From: Bacillota bacterium
GTDB taxonomy: Bacteria > Bacillota > Clostridia > Tissierellales > Peptoniphilaceae
Direction of reading: 5' to 3'
Assembly: GCA_023443025.1 (NCBI GenBank)
Contig: JAEZWM010000016.1
Span: forward strand, 1 to 64,000
Length of the DNA stretch: 64,000 nt
Shown here one piece after another: positions 44,541 to 53,872 of the stretch. Position 1 is the first letter of the stretch. Every line of letters begins with the position of its first letter. A model generated the notes under the pieces. It did no database searches. It worked only from the letters and a program-made list of their open reading frames with translations, and had not been told where the DNA came from. The translations under genes and the position numbers were made by a program.

Positions 44541-45974
44541 TTGAAATCTGAAAATTGGTCTGATGTAATAAAAAATTTTTATGACATAAGTAAAATCCCG
44601 AGATGTAGCGGTAATGAGAAAGAACTATCCAACTATTTATTCGATAGGTTTAAATCACAGGCATTAGAAGTATACCAAGACGATAACTATAATTTAATAG
44701 TTAAAAAGCCTGGTTCAAAAGGTTATGAAAAAAGCGAAGTCACTGCACTTCAAGCACATATGGATATGGTATGTGAATCTGAAGAAACAATAAATTTTGA
44801 TTTTGAAAATGATCCAATTCCAATAAAAAGTGTAAATGGATGGTTGTGCACCGGGAAAACAACAAGTCTGGGAGCAGATAACGGGATAGGGGTAGCAATG
44901 ATGATGAGCTTGTTAGAAGATAAAACTGCAATTCACCCTCCACTCGAAATGATTTTCACAACTGAAGAAGAAACTACTTTTACTGGTGTTAATTCTCTTG
45001 AGGCTGAGGGAATTAATTCTACCCGAGTTATAAACTTGGACCATTCTAGCGAAGATTCCATTGTTTGCGGATCGGCGGGTGGTGTGCTCGTTGATGTATA
45101 CTGCCATCTTGATAGTGTGGATATTGGAAAAGAAAATAAGACCTACCATTTATCTATCAAGGGAATTATAGGGGGTCACTCAGGTCAGGATATTGAAAAA
45201 GGCAGGGCAAATGCTATTAAAATATTGAGAAGTATACTCTATAAGATGCCGTCGGATATTGTACCTCTCTCAATAAACGCAGGGAATAATTATAATGCAA
45301 TACCTAGGGATGCAAGTTTTTATTTTGCTGTAGATGAAAGTTCAATTGCACACATTCAGTCCTCAATAGACAGTGTAGTAGAAGAAATCAGTGAAAAGTA
45401 TTCTGAGGATTTAGTGGTAGAGCTTGTCTTAAGTGATGCTGAATTTAATAGTGGTTTTAGCGTTGAAACATTATTGAAAGTTTTAAACTATCTAATTTTA
45501 ACCCCCATGGGTATCAATACAATGGAAGCAAAGCTACCAGGTGTTGTCAGCTCTTCTTCAAATCTTGGAAAGATAAGACATAAAGAGAATTACCTGATTT
45601 TCAGTTCAGAGATTAGAGGAGCGTATAATTTCGAAATTGAAGAACTGGTTAATAAAATTTGTCATATTGTGGATACATTAGGTTTTAATATAGATACTTC
45701 CGGATACTATCCTCCATGGACTTATAATTCAGAATCAGAATTATTAAAGACCGTAATAAAGGTTTATGAAAAGCACATGGGATATACTCCAAAAATTACA
45801 GCACTACATGCCGGTCTTGAAGCAGGTGTTTTATCACAAAAGTTGGGTACAAATGAAATCATTAGTATAGGGCCTAATATAAAAAATTTACACTCTCCGC
45901 TTGAAAGCGTTGAGATAAATTCCATAGATAAGATATACAGTATTCTAAAAGATATCTTATCCGATCTAAAATGA
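44541..45974 (+). CDS. pepD: beta-Ala-His / aminoacyl-histidine dipeptidase (PepD, M20C)
   Basis: About 477 residues. Metal-binding and catalytic motifs of the M20 family: LQAHMDMVCE near 75, GADNGIGVAM near 114, TTEEETTFTG near 143 with the general-base Glu, LDHSSED, and HAGLEAGVLS and SPLESVEI near the end. It hydrolyses Xaa-His and other dipeptides. The start was taken at TTG 44541 (11 bases after AAGGAG); GTG 44529 overlaps that box. It heads a run of four closely spaced genes. Confidence 0.92.
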   Translation: MKSENWSDVIKNFYDISKIPRCSGNEKELSNYLFDRFKSQALEVYQDDNYNLIVKKPGSKGYEKSEVTALQAHMDMVCESEETINFDFENDPIPIKSVNGWLCTGKTTSLGADNGIGVAMMMSLLEDKTAIHPPLEMIFTTEEETTFTGVNSLEAEGINSTRVINLDHSSEDSIVCGSAGGVLVDVYCHLDSVDIGKENKTYHLSIKGIIGGHSGQDIEKGRANAIKILRSILYKMPSDIVPLSINAGNNYNAIPRDASFYFAVDESSIAHIQSSIDSVVEEISEKYSEDLVVELVLSDAEFNSGFSVETLLKVLNYLILTPMGINTMEAKLPGVVSSSSNLGKIRHKENYLIFSSEIRGAYNFEIEELVNKICHIVDTLGFNIDTSGYYPPWTYNSESELLKTVIKVYEKHMGYTPKITALHAGLEAGVLSQKLGTNEIISIGPNIKNLHSPLESVEINSIDKIYSILKDILSDLK

Positions 45975-45992
45975 AATAGAAAGGGGATGAAC

Positions 45993-47171
45993 ATGGATAT
46001 AATTCAAATTGTAAAAAAATATGAAGATGAGATTATCAAAAATAGACGACATCTTCATAAGATTCCTGAGCTGGGGTTAAACCTTCCTAAAACCTCCGCC
46101 TTTGTGATGGAACAGCTAGATTCGCTTGGTATTGAATATGAATTCTACGAAGACATAACAGCGGTTGTAGGATTGATTAAAGGGTCAAAAAATGGAAAGA
46201 CCATAGCACTCAGAGCGGATATGGATGCACTTCCTGTCATGGAAGAGACAGGACTTGAGTTTGCTTCAAAGAACGAAAACATGCATGCTTGTGGGCATGA
46301 TGCTCATACTGCTATGCTTCTTGGGGCGGCAAGAGTATTAAATGATATGAAGAGTGGACTTTCAGGTAACGTAAAACTCTTGTTCCAACCGGGTGAGGAA
46401 TTTCCTGGTGGAGCAAAACCTATGATTGAGAGGGGAGCACTTAAAAATCCTGATGTAGACGCAGTAATCGGGCTACATGCAGGCACTATTAACCCTACTG
46501 TTCCTAAAGGCTCTATTGGAATAGGTTATGGAGCTCTTATGGCTTCTATGGATAGGTTTTATGTAAAAGTGAAAGGTAAAGGGGGTCATGGAGCATATCC
46601 TCAAAATACAGTTGACTCAATTTCTATCGCCTGTGAAATCGTAGGGGCAATCAATAAAATTGTCTCCAGAGAAGTAAGTGCAACAGAACCTGCTGTACTA
46701 TCGGTAACAAGGATTAACGGAGGATTTAATCAGAATATTCTTCCGGATGATGTTGAAATTGAAGGGACAACAAGAGCAACCAACGAGGATGTTAGACAGC
46801 ATTTAGCCAAACGGATTGAAGAAATTTCCGGAGGCATTGCCTCTTCATTTGGTGCGGAAATAGAATTTGAAATGGATTTTAAATATCCGGTTTTAATCAA
46901 TAATCCGGATTTTACAGAAAAGTTTAAGGAATCTGCACTTAAAGTACTGCCTGAGGAAAAGATAATAACAATCAAAAAACCTATTATGGGCGGTGAAGAT
47001 ATGGCAGAATTTTTAAGGGAAGTACCCGGAACTTACTTCTTTTTAGCAAATCCTAAGCTAAATGAAAATCCTTACCCACACCACAATTCAAAATTTGACT
47101 TAGATGAGTCCTTATTCTATCTTGGTTCATCACTATTAGTACAGACGGCAATTGACTTTTTAAATGAATAA
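45993..47171 (+). CDS. M20D amidohydrolase (N-acyl amino acid/hippurate hydrolase type)
   Basis: About 392 residues. Motifs: RADMDALPVMEETG near 73, HACGHDAHTAMLLGAA near 99, GEEFPGGAKPMIERG near 131, and PHHNSKFDLDE at the C-terminus. The family removes acyl groups from N-acyl amino acids or cleaves amide-linked conjugates. ATG 45993 sits six bases after AGGGG; ATG 45987 abuts it. It is encoded between pepD and two membrane proteins, which may import its substrate. Confidence 0.92.
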   Translation: MDIIQIVKKYEDEIIKNRRHLHKIPELGLNLPKTSAFVMEQLDSLGIEYEFYEDITAVVGLIKGSKNGKTIALRADMDALPVMEETGLEFASKNENMHACGHDAHTAMLLGAARVLNDMKSGLSGNVKLLFQPGEEFPGGAKPMIERGALKNPDVDAVIGLHAGTINPTVPKGSIGIGYGALMASMDRFYVKVKGKGGHGAYPQNTVDSISIACEIVGAINKIVSREVSATEPAVLSVTRINGGFNQNILPDDVEIEGTTRATNEDVRQHLAKRIEEISGGIASSFGAEIEFEMDFKYPVLINNPDFTEKFKESALKVLPEEKIITIKKPIMGGEDMAEFLREVPGTYFFLANPKLNENPYPHHNSKFDLDESLFYLGSSLLVQTAIDFLNE

Positions 47172-47182
47172 AGGAGAAGATA

Positions 47183-47986
47183 ATGCGAAATATTAAACTA
47201 CATGTTATAGTTCTTATACTTGTAATTATTGCAGAGTTTATAGGTCCTTTTAGGGCTCAAGTTGGAGTAGGAACTGTTGTACTGCTACCGATGCTCTATG
47301 CTTTGATACTTGGTATTTTAACGACGCCAAAGTTCGCGAAAATTGCAGGTGAAAAAGAGATGGAAGATGCAGGCAGTCTTATAGGAGTTACACTTATGCT
47401 GCTTATGGCAAAGTATGGTACTACAATCGGACCGAGTATACCTGTTATTATAAAATCTAGTCCTGCACTTATACTTCAGGAATTAGGAAATATTGGAACG
47501 GTTCTTTTAGGTGTACCTATTGCTGTATTTTTAGGATTAAAAAGAGAGTCCATTGGGGCTGCACATTCAATTGCAAGAGAACCTAATGTTGCCCTTATAG
47601 GCGAGAGATATGGACTTGATTCGCCTGAAGGAGAGGGAGTACTTGGAGTTTATATTATTGGAACAGTTTTTGGTACAGTATTTATAGGTTTATTAGCATC
47701 TATTCTAGCAGCTTACTCACCTCTACACCCCTATGCATTAGCTATGGCTTCAGGAGTTGGATCTGCCAGCATGATGACTGCTTCAGTCGGATCATTATCC
47801 GAAATGTTCCCACAAATGGCGACAGAGCTTCAAGCATTTGGTGCATCCAGTAACCTACTTTCAGGTCTTGATGGGATTTATATGTCAATCTGGATAGCAC
47901 TACCACTTGCAGAATGGTTGTACAAGAGAATGTATAAGATTAAATACGGGATAGATCCGGTTGAAATTACGGATAAGGAGGCGTAG
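47183..47986 (+). CDS. DUF3100 family membrane protein
   Basis: About 267 residues with seven or so hydrophobic segments, starting with a membrane helix at about 7-25. The Gly/Ala/Ser-rich stretch near 190-212 (ALAMASGVGSASMMTA) is typical of DUF3100. Function unknown. Tight linkage to an M20 amidohydrolase upstream and a second membrane protein downstream suggests a two-component carrier for peptides or acyl-amino acids. ATG 47183 has AGGAG upstream. Confidence 0.8.
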   Translation: MRNIKLHVIVLILVIIAEFIGPFRAQVGVGTVVLLPMLYALILGILTTPKFAKIAGEKEMEDAGSLIGVTLMLLMAKYGTTIGPSIPVIIKSSPALILQELGNIGTVLLGVPIAVFLGLKRESIGAAHSIAREPNVALIGERYGLDSPEGEGVLGVYIIGTVFGTVFIGLLASILAAYSPLHPYALAMASGVGSASMMTASVGSLSEMFPQMATELQAFGASSNLLSGLDGIYMSIWIALPLAEWLYKRMYKIKYGIDPVEITDKEA

Positions 47987-47987
47987 G

Positions 47988-48434
47988 ATGAAATTAAAAG
48001 ATTCACTAATCGTACTATTGATAACAGCATTTATGACATTGGTTGGAAATTTGGTTGGATCTAAAATATCCCCAATAGAAGCATTGCCCGGGATTCTAAT
48101 CCTTGTAGGAGTATCCTTTATTGGAATAGCCCTGGCTAAATTATTACCAATTAAAATTCCTTCAGTTGCTTATATAGTTACACTTGCAACCATTATGACC
48201 ATACCGGGCTTTCCTTTTTCAGAGCAGATTTCCGAATTAACCGGAAAAGTAAACTTCTTAGCTTTGACTACGCCTATTCTTGCGTATGCCGGAATTTATA
48301 CAGGAAGAAATCTAGATGGTTTAAAGAAAACCGGATGGAAGATTGCATTGGTTTCTCTATTTGTTATGCTTGGAACCTATGTTGGATCGGCAATTATAGC
48401 CCAAGTAATTTTAAAACTGATAAATATTATATAA
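47988..48434 (+). CDS. small membrane protein, partner of the DUF3100 protein
   Basis: About 148 residues with four to five hydrophobic helices (around 5-25, 33-52, 63-80, 95-112, 125-147). The start is ATG 47988, six bases after AAGGAGG and one base after the previous stop; an in-frame TTG at 47961 lies inside the neighbour. The family is not named with confidence. Translation coupling with the DUF3100 gene suggests they form one complex. Confidence 0.75.
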   Translation: MKLKDSLIVLLITAFMTLVGNLVGSKISPIEALPGILILVGVSFIGIALAKLLPIKIPSVAYIVTLATIMTIPGFPFSEQISELTGKVNFLALTTPILAYAGIYTGRNLDGLKKTGWKIALVSLFVMLGTYVGSAIIAQVILKLINII

Positions 48435-48530
48435 AACTGTAATATTAATTTAGAATAATAAGTTTAAATTTTACATTTATTTTAAATCCAAGACCCAGGA
48501 AATATACATGATGACATGCAAATGTTTTCA

Positions 48531-48539
48531 TGTTATAAT
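48531..48539 (+). promoter_or_regulatory. extended -10 promoter for the EF-G-like gene
   Basis: TGTTATAAT (TG-T-TATAAT), about 50 bases before the start codon. Confidence 0.5.
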
Positions 48540-48590
48540 AATAAGCGTGAGATTTAAATTATTATGATAATTTAGTTAGGGGGAAATAAG

Positions 48591-50651
48591 TTGAAAGCTT
48601 ATAGTACAGAAAAAATTAGAAATTTAGCATTAGTAGGACATAGTGGGTCCGGAAAAACATCACTAGTTGAAGCTTTACTTTTTAACACCGGAGCAATAAA
48701 GAGAAAAGGTAGAGTGGAAGACGGAAATACAGTATCAGACTTTACAAAAGAGGAAACTAGTAAAGGGATTTCCATGTCAACATCAGTAATTCCTATAGAA
48801 TATAAAGACATGAAGATAAACCTAATTGACACACCGGGTTACTTTGATTTTGTTGGCGAAATCAGCGGAGCGCTTAGAGCAGCTGAAGCTGCACTACTTG
48901 TTTTGGATGCATCTGCAGGAATCGAAGTAGGAACTGAAAAAGTCTGGGAATATTGTGAGAGAATCAGCTTACCTAGAGTTATATTTGTTAATAAGATGGA
49001 AAAAGAAAATGTTAACTTTGCAAAAGTTGTAAGCGATCTTCATATAGATTTTGGTAAAAAGGTTATACCATTTACAATAACACTTGGAGAAGGTGAAGGA
49101 TTTACCGGATTAATTGATGTATTAAATAAAAAAGCCTATGAATATAAAGACGGTACTAGAACCGAAGTTCCAATTCCTGAAAATAGATTAGATGAAGTCG
49201 ACGTAGTTTTCACAGAGATCACTGAAGTAGTTGCGGAAACAGACGATGATCTTATGGAAAAATACTTTGCCGGAGAAGAATTTACTCATGAAGAGTTTAT
49301 GAATGGAGTTACTGCAGCACTTCTTGAAGGAACAGCAGTACCTCTAATTGCTGGTTCTGCAGAAACAGGTGCAGGTCTTGACATACTACTTGATACCATC
49401 ATAGATTATATGCCTGCTCCAAACGATGAAAGAGCAAATATCGGATTTAGAATAGAAGAAGGTAATGAAAGAAAAATTGATGTTAATGAACCTTTCTCAG
49501 GAGTTGTATTCAAGACTATAATAGACCCATTCGTCGGTAAGATATCTCTATTTAAAGTGGTTTCCGGAAAAATCACTAAGGATTCTGAAATCTACAATGC
49601 TTCAAAGGATGAAACGGAAAAAATCGGTGGACTTTTCCATCTTAGAGGAAAAACTCAGATGGAAACAAATGAAGTTGTAGCAGGGGACATAGGAGCGATC
49701 TCCAAGCTTAATAAGACAGAAACAGGAGATACATTAAGCAGTAAATCAGATAAAACTCTTTACAAGAGAATCAAGTATCCGGCACCAAATCTATACTTTG
49801 CTATAGAGCCAAAATCTAAGAATGACGAGGATAAAATTGGTCCTGCACTTCAAAGAATACAAGAAGAAGACCCTACCTTTATTTCAGTAAGAAATGTAGA
49901 AACAAAGCAGCTAACAATAGGTGGACAGGGTAATGTTCAACTACAATCCGTAATAGATAGACTTAAAGATGAATTTGGCGTAGAAGTTCAAACCATTCCA
50001 CTAAGAATTGCTTATAGAGAAACTATCAAAGGTAAATCAGATGTTCAAGGAAGACATAAGAAGCAATCCGGTGGAGCAGGACAGTATGGTGATGTTCATG
50101 TAAGATTTGAACCTAGTGCTGAAGAGTTTGAGTTTACTGAAGAGGTATTTGGTGGTTCTGTTCCAAGAAACTTCTTCCCTGCAGTAGAGAAAGGTATAAG
50201 AGAATCACTAGAAAAAGGAGTTCTGGCAGGTTATCCCGTTGTTAATATAAAAGCTACTCTATATGATGGTTCTTATCACCCTGTAGATTCAAACGAGATG
50301 GCATTCAAAATAGCTGCATCCATGGCATTCAAAAAAGGTATGGAAGAAGCACAACCAATACTTCTAGAGCCTATAATGAAAGTAGAAGTTAATATCCCTG
50401 AGGATTACATGGGAGATGTTATGGGAGATATGAATAAAAGACGTGGCAGAATCTTAGGTATGGAGCCACAAGAAGATGGATCTCAGCTTGTTATAGCTGA
50501 AGCTCCACACTCAGAGCTATTCGAATATTCAATAGATTTAAGGTCAATGACACAGGCAAGAGGAAACTTCACCATGGAATTTGAAAGGTATGAAGAGGTT
50601 CCACAAATGATTGCCGATAAGATAATTGAAGAAGCTAAAGAAGAAGAATAA
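48591..50651 (+). CDS. elongation factor G-like translation GTPase (EF-G paralogue)
   Basis: About 686 residues with the five-domain EF-G layout. G1 is GHSGSGKTSLVEAL near 16, G2 is the altered ETSKGISMSTS rather than RGITI, G3 is DTPGYFDFVGE, and G4 is NKMEKENVNF with Glu in place of the usual Asp. Domains III-V follow, including the KQSGGAGQYGDVHVRF segment. It is not beside the str operon (rpsL-rpsG-tufA), so it is probably the second EF-G seen in many Clostridia rather than the main one. The start is TTG with GGGGG upstream. Its role is not clear. Confidence 0.88.
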   Translation: MKAYSTEKIRNLALVGHSGSGKTSLVEALLFNTGAIKRKGRVEDGNTVSDFTKEETSKGISMSTSVIPIEYKDMKINLIDTPGYFDFVGEISGALRAAEAALLVLDASAGIEVGTEKVWEYCERISLPRVIFVNKMEKENVNFAKVVSDLHIDFGKKVIPFTITLGEGEGFTGLIDVLNKKAYEYKDGTRTEVPIPENRLDEVDVVFTEITEVVAETDDDLMEKYFAGEEFTHEEFMNGVTAALLEGTAVPLIAGSAETGAGLDILLDTIIDYMPAPNDERANIGFRIEEGNERKIDVNEPFSGVVFKTIIDPFVGKISLFKVVSGKITKDSEIYNASKDETEKIGGLFHLRGKTQMETNEVVAGDIGAISKLNKTETGDTLSSKSDKTLYKRIKYPAPNLYFAIEPKSKNDEDKIGPALQRIQEEDPTFISVRNVETKQLTIGGQGNVQLQSVIDRLKDEFGVEVQTIPLRIAYRETIKGKSDVQGRHKKQSGGAGQYGDVHVRFEPSAEEFEFTEEVFGGSVPRNFFPAVEKGIRESLEKGVLAGYPVVNIKATLYDGSYHPVDSNEMAFKIAASMAFKKGMEEAQPILLEPIMKVEVNIPEDYMGDVMGDMNKRRGRILGMEPQEDGSQLVIAEAPHSELFEYSIDLRSMTQARGNFTMEFERYEEVPQMIADKIIEEAKEEE

Positions 50652-50655
50652 AAAG

Positions 50656-50685
50656 TGGCCCCTATTTGCATAGGGGCTATTATTT
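50656..50685 (+). terminator. hairpin after the EF-G-like gene
   Basis: About 9-10-bp stem GGCCCCTAT/ATAGGGGCT with loop TTGC. The T tract is weak. Confidence 0.65.
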
Positions 50686-50758
50686 ATAAAGATATACTTG
50701 TACTTATCGCTATTTCATTGTATCATTAAAGTATGTTGATTAATGGTGGTGAAAAAAT

Positions 50759-51667
50759 ATGAAAGATAATGATATAAATAAAAACAATAATGATATTAAT
50801 AATAAAGATAATGTAGAAATAAATGATGAATCTAAAAGTGAACTGGTAGTGCAGGAGAGTACTGATATAGAAGAATATGAAAAAGATAATCAGGAAACGA
50901 AACTTCTAAACACTATCGATGAACCTGATGAGGTGTTACCTGCAGAAGTACAGGAACATTCAAATATACCTCAGCCCAATGATTCAGAAGTGTCTGAAGA
51001 AGGTTCTACTGAATCAGAAACTACTATAGAAGAAACGACATATATAGAGGCTCCGATTACTGAAGATGAACTTCAGATGCAAGAGGAAGAGGAGTTAAAG
51101 GAAGAACAACAATTCAAAATCGAGCAGACCAAAACTGCAACAAGTAATATATTTGGCAAGTTACTTGGATGTTTGGGGAATGCACTATTTTCAATTTTTA
51201 TCTTAGCGATGGTTTTTGTAATAGTTATGAATGCAGTATCCTTTGTAAAAGGTAAAGAACCTTCCGTTTTTGGATATAAAATGTATGTTATCGGTGAAGA
51301 CAGTATGAATCCTACTATTAGGAAGAATGATGCAATTATTGTAAAAGAAACTGACGCAAGTCAACTTCATGTCGGCGATCTCATAACTTATACATCAAAA
51401 AGCGGGAATGAAGTTATCACAGGATGGGTTACTGAAATCTTTGATAATAATAGACTGGAAGTAAAAAAGAAGATGAGCAGTGATCAATCGGTCATAATAG
51501 ATGGGGTAGCAGTCATCGGATTAGCTACTTACAGAATTGCAAATATGGGTGAATTTATAGAGTTTATTTCCCATCCGATAGGAATAGGTGCAGTTCTTAT
51601 AGTCGGGGTAATAATTTATATAATTATGTGGTTGATCGGACGAAGAAGAAGCCATAATATAAACTAG
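50759..51667 (+). CDS. signal peptidase I-like (S26B/SipW-type) protein, catalytic residues apparently lost
   Basis: About 302 residues. The first 125 are a disordered-looking Asn/Asp/Glu-rich cytoplasmic tail. A membrane helix follows (about 140-163), then a peptidase-like domain, and a second membrane helix (about 275-295) ends the chain. The Ser box is kept (GEDSMNPTI, compare SGSMEP). The place of the catalytic His in ITHRIV reads ITGWVT, and the GDxN box with the Asp is replaced (KKKMSSDQ). The fold without the Ser/His/Asp set suggests a non-catalytic relative. It is a monocistronic unit before the ctsR operon. A true LepB is encoded at 867-1418. Confidence 0.75.
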   Translation: MKDNDINKNNNDINNKDNVEINDESKSELVVQESTDIEEYEKDNQETKLLNTIDEPDEVLPAEVQEHSNIPQPNDSEVSEEGSTESETTIEETTYIEAPITEDELQMQEEEELKEEQQFKIEQTKTATSNIFGKLLGCLGNALFSIFILAMVFVIVMNAVSFVKGKEPSVFGYKMYVIGEDSMNPTIRKNDAIIVKETDASQLHVGDLITYTSKSGNEVITGWVTEIFDNNRLEVKKKMSSDQSVIIDGVAVIGLATYRIANMGEFIEFISHPIGIGAVLIVGVIIYIIMWLIGRRRSHNIN

Positions 51668-51720
51668 TTTAATACAGGAGTTCTTATGAGCTCCTGTATT
51701 TATATTATTTAATTAAGCTA

Positions 51721-51749
51721 TTGAAAACTAAGGTCAAAGATGGTATAAT
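51721..51749 (+). promoter_or_regulatory. ctsR operon promoter
   Basis: TTGAAA (51721-51726), 17 bases, TATAAT (51744-51749) with TGG before it. A GGTCAAA heptad (51732-51738) lies in the spacer. Confidence 0.85.
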
Positions 51750-51785
51750 TAAAACAGACTAAAAGTCATTTTTTTTAAGTCATAA

Positions 51786-51802
51786 AGTCAAAGTAAGTCA
51801 AA
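51786..51802 (+). promoter_or_regulatory. CtsR operator
   Basis: AGTCAAA-GTA-AGTCAAA: two heptads matching the CtsR consensus (RGTCAAA, three-base gap). A degenerate third heptad AGTCATA starts at 51778. Confidence 0.9.
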
Positions 51803-51818
51803 GACAAGAGGTGAAATC

Positions 51819-52277
51819 ATGAGTGGACTCACAAATCATATTGAAAGATTTTTGATAGAGCTCCTTGAAGAAAGTGAAGGAATAATTGAGATAGGTAGAA
51901 ATGACTTGGCAGAGCAGTTTGGTTGTGCTCCATCACAAATTAATTATGTACTTTCAACTAGATTTACTCCTTACAAAGGATACTTTATCGAGAGTAGAAG
52001 AGGTGGATCTGGGTATATTAAGATTGTTAAGTTAACGAGGAAAAAAGGAACTGTTATAGATTTATTACTAAGCGAAACGATAGGTGATACCCTTACAAAA
52101 GACAAAGCAAGGCTTGTTATAGATGCTTTATATGATCAAGGAATTATTACGGAAAGAGAGTTTCATATGATGATACACGCTACAGAAGACAACACTCTTG
52201 CTAGCGTTCCAATAGACAAGAAAAACATAGTGAGAGCGGATATTATAAAAAGCATGCTTCTGGTATTTTTAAGATAG
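51819..52277 (+). CDS. ctsR: transcriptional repressor CtsR
   Basis: Repressor of class III heat-shock (clp) genes, about 152 residues. The winged helix-turn-helix (about 1-70) includes RNDLAEQFGCAPSQINYVLSTRF and the glycine-rich wing ESRRGGSGYIKI. The C-terminal dimerisation and McsB-target domain follows. CtsR heptads lie 17-33 bases upstream, so the operon is self-regulated. It is followed by mcsA. Confidence 0.97.
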   Translation: MSGLTNHIERFLIELLEESEGIIEIGRNDLAEQFGCAPSQINYVLSTRFTPYKGYFIESRRGGSGYIKIVKLTRKKGTVIDLLLSETIGDTLTKDKARLVIDALYDQGIITEREFHMMIHATEDNTLASVPIDKKNIVRADIIKSMLLVFLR

Positions 52278-52296
52278 GATGCGGAAAAGAGGTTTT

Positions 52297-52848
52297 ATGA
52301 ATAATAAAAAATGCGATAGATGTAGCAAAGACGCTACAATTGAAATCATTATCAGTCTTGGTGATAAGGATGAAAAATTGAATATGTGCTTTGATTGTTA
52401 TTCACAAATTATAAATGAAAGCGCTGATAAAAGCTCAGATTTACAGGATTATAAGTTTTTTAACGACATACTGTCCGACCTATTGGGGTCAGTAATAGAG
52501 GAAAAAGCTAGTAAAGAAATAGATTCAACAATCGTATGTGAAAAATGTAATCACTCATTAAAGGATATAATAGAGAATGGAAAATTTGGATGTGAGAACT
52601 GTCACTCCACATTTTATGACAATATAAAACAAATTCTCCAATCTACTCATGGTTCACAAGAACATTTAGGTATTCATCCTGAAAGATTTAATGAATTTAA
52701 TGATATTAAGAAGGATTTGCAAATTAAAAAGTCGGAGTTGGAAGACTTAGTCTTAAAAGAAGATTATGAAAATGCAGCCAAGTTAAGAGATGAGATTACT
52801 AAACTATCAGATAAACTAACTTTGATAGATGGTGAATATCATGAATAA
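52297..52848 (+). CDS. mcsA: protein-arginine kinase activator McsA
   Basis: About 183 residues. Four Cys pairs of zinc-binding type (CDRC, CFDC with the Met-Cys before, CEKC, CENC) occupy the first 110 residues. The C-terminal UVR motif (LEDLVLKEDYENAAKLRDEI) mediates contact with ClpC/McsB. ATG 52297 follows AAGAGG by four bases; ATG 52279 lies directly behind the ctsR stop with a weak site. The end overlaps mcsB by eight bases. Confidence 0.94.
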   Translation: MNNKKCDRCSKDATIEIIISLGDKDEKLNMCFDCYSQIINESADKSSDLQDYKFFNDILSDLLGSVIEEKASKEIDSTIVCEKCNHSLKDIIENGKFGCENCHSTFYDNIKQILQSTHGSQEHLGIHPERFNEFNDIKKDLQIKKSELEDLVLKEDYENAAKLRDEITKLSDKLTLIDGEYHE

Positions 52849-53872
52849 GTGGAGAATGAATGTCGGACCTAATGAAGATGTAGTGGTTAGTACAAGAGTA
52901 AGACTTGCTCGAAATATAAAAGGTATTAAATTTCCAAATTCTTTTTCTATAGATGATGCCCTTGAGGTTGACAAAAAAGTAAGTCAATCCATTGATTTAT
53001 TATTTCCTGAGCAATATCAACATTTTGTTTTGAAAGATATTAAAGATGATGCTAATGTTTTAATGGAAAATCACCTTATAAGTCCTGAAATGATTAAGAA
53101 TATAGATTATTCAGCATTTTGCTTAAGTCACGATGAATCTGTTAACATCTTGATTAATGAGGAAGATCATATAAGACTTCAAGTATTAAAACCGGGTCAA
53201 GCAGAAGAGGAAGCTTTTGAGACAGCTGTAAATATTATCAGAAAACTTGAAGAACATATTGACTTTTCGTATCATCATGAGTTTGGTTACCTTACAAGTT
53301 GTCCAACCAATACCGGAACCGGTTTAAGAGCTTCCGTTATGATGCACCTTCCTGCACTTAAGTATAGCAGTAATATGGCAGGTTTAATAGATAGCTTAGG
53401 CAAGCTTGGAATTACAGTAAGAGGCTTATATGGAGAAAATTCGGTATCAACCGGGGATATGTTTCAAATTTCGAACCAAAGAACCTTGGGTATGCCTGAG
53501 GAAGAGGTAATATTTAAACTAAGGATGCTTGTAAATAGGATAGCAGAAAATGAAAGAAAGTACAGAGAACAGTTTCTTGCAGGCTTTAAAGATGTATTTG
53601 AAGATAAAGTTTTTAGGAGCTTAGGGCTTTTAAAATATTCAAGGATAATGCCGGAAGAAGAAGCACTTTCATGTCTATCATATTTAAGGGTAGGAATTTG
53701 TATGGGGATATATAAGGGCCTAAATTTACAACAAGTAACCGACTTGTTCTTCAATGTGCAAAAAAACAATATTTTAAGATATAAAAAAGAGACATCGATG
53801 AAGGGAATTGAGGATGCTGTAAGATCATCTTACATTTCCAACTATTTTAAGGAGGTGGAGCTAAATGGATAA
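52841..53872 (+). CDS. mcsB: protein-arginine kinase McsB
   Basis: Phosphagen-kinase-like enzyme of about 343 residues that phosphorylates Arg residues to mark proteins for ClpCP and to inactivate CtsR. Motifs: VVVSTRVRLARN near 17 and the catalytic Cys loop LTSCPTNTGTGLRASVMMHLP near 150. ATG 52841 is preceded by GGTGA at five bases. It overlaps mcsA by eight and clpC by eight bases. Confidence 0.95.
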   Translation: MNKWRMNVGPNEDVVVSTRVRLARNIKGIKFPNSFSIDDALEVDKKVSQSIDLLFPEQYQHFVLKDIKDDANVLMENHLISPEMIKNIDYSAFCLSHDESVNILINEEDHIRLQVLKPGQAEEEAFETAVNIIRKLEEHIDFSYHHEFGYLTSCPTNTGTGLRASVMMHLPALKYSSNMAGLIDSLGKLGITVRGLYGENSVSTGDMFQISNQRTLGMPEEEVIFKLRMLVNRIAENERKYREQFLAGFKDVFEDKVFRSLGLLKYSRIMPEEEALSCLSYLRVGICMGIYKGLNLQQVTDLFFNVQKNNILRYKKETSMKGIEDAVRSSYISNYFKEVELNG

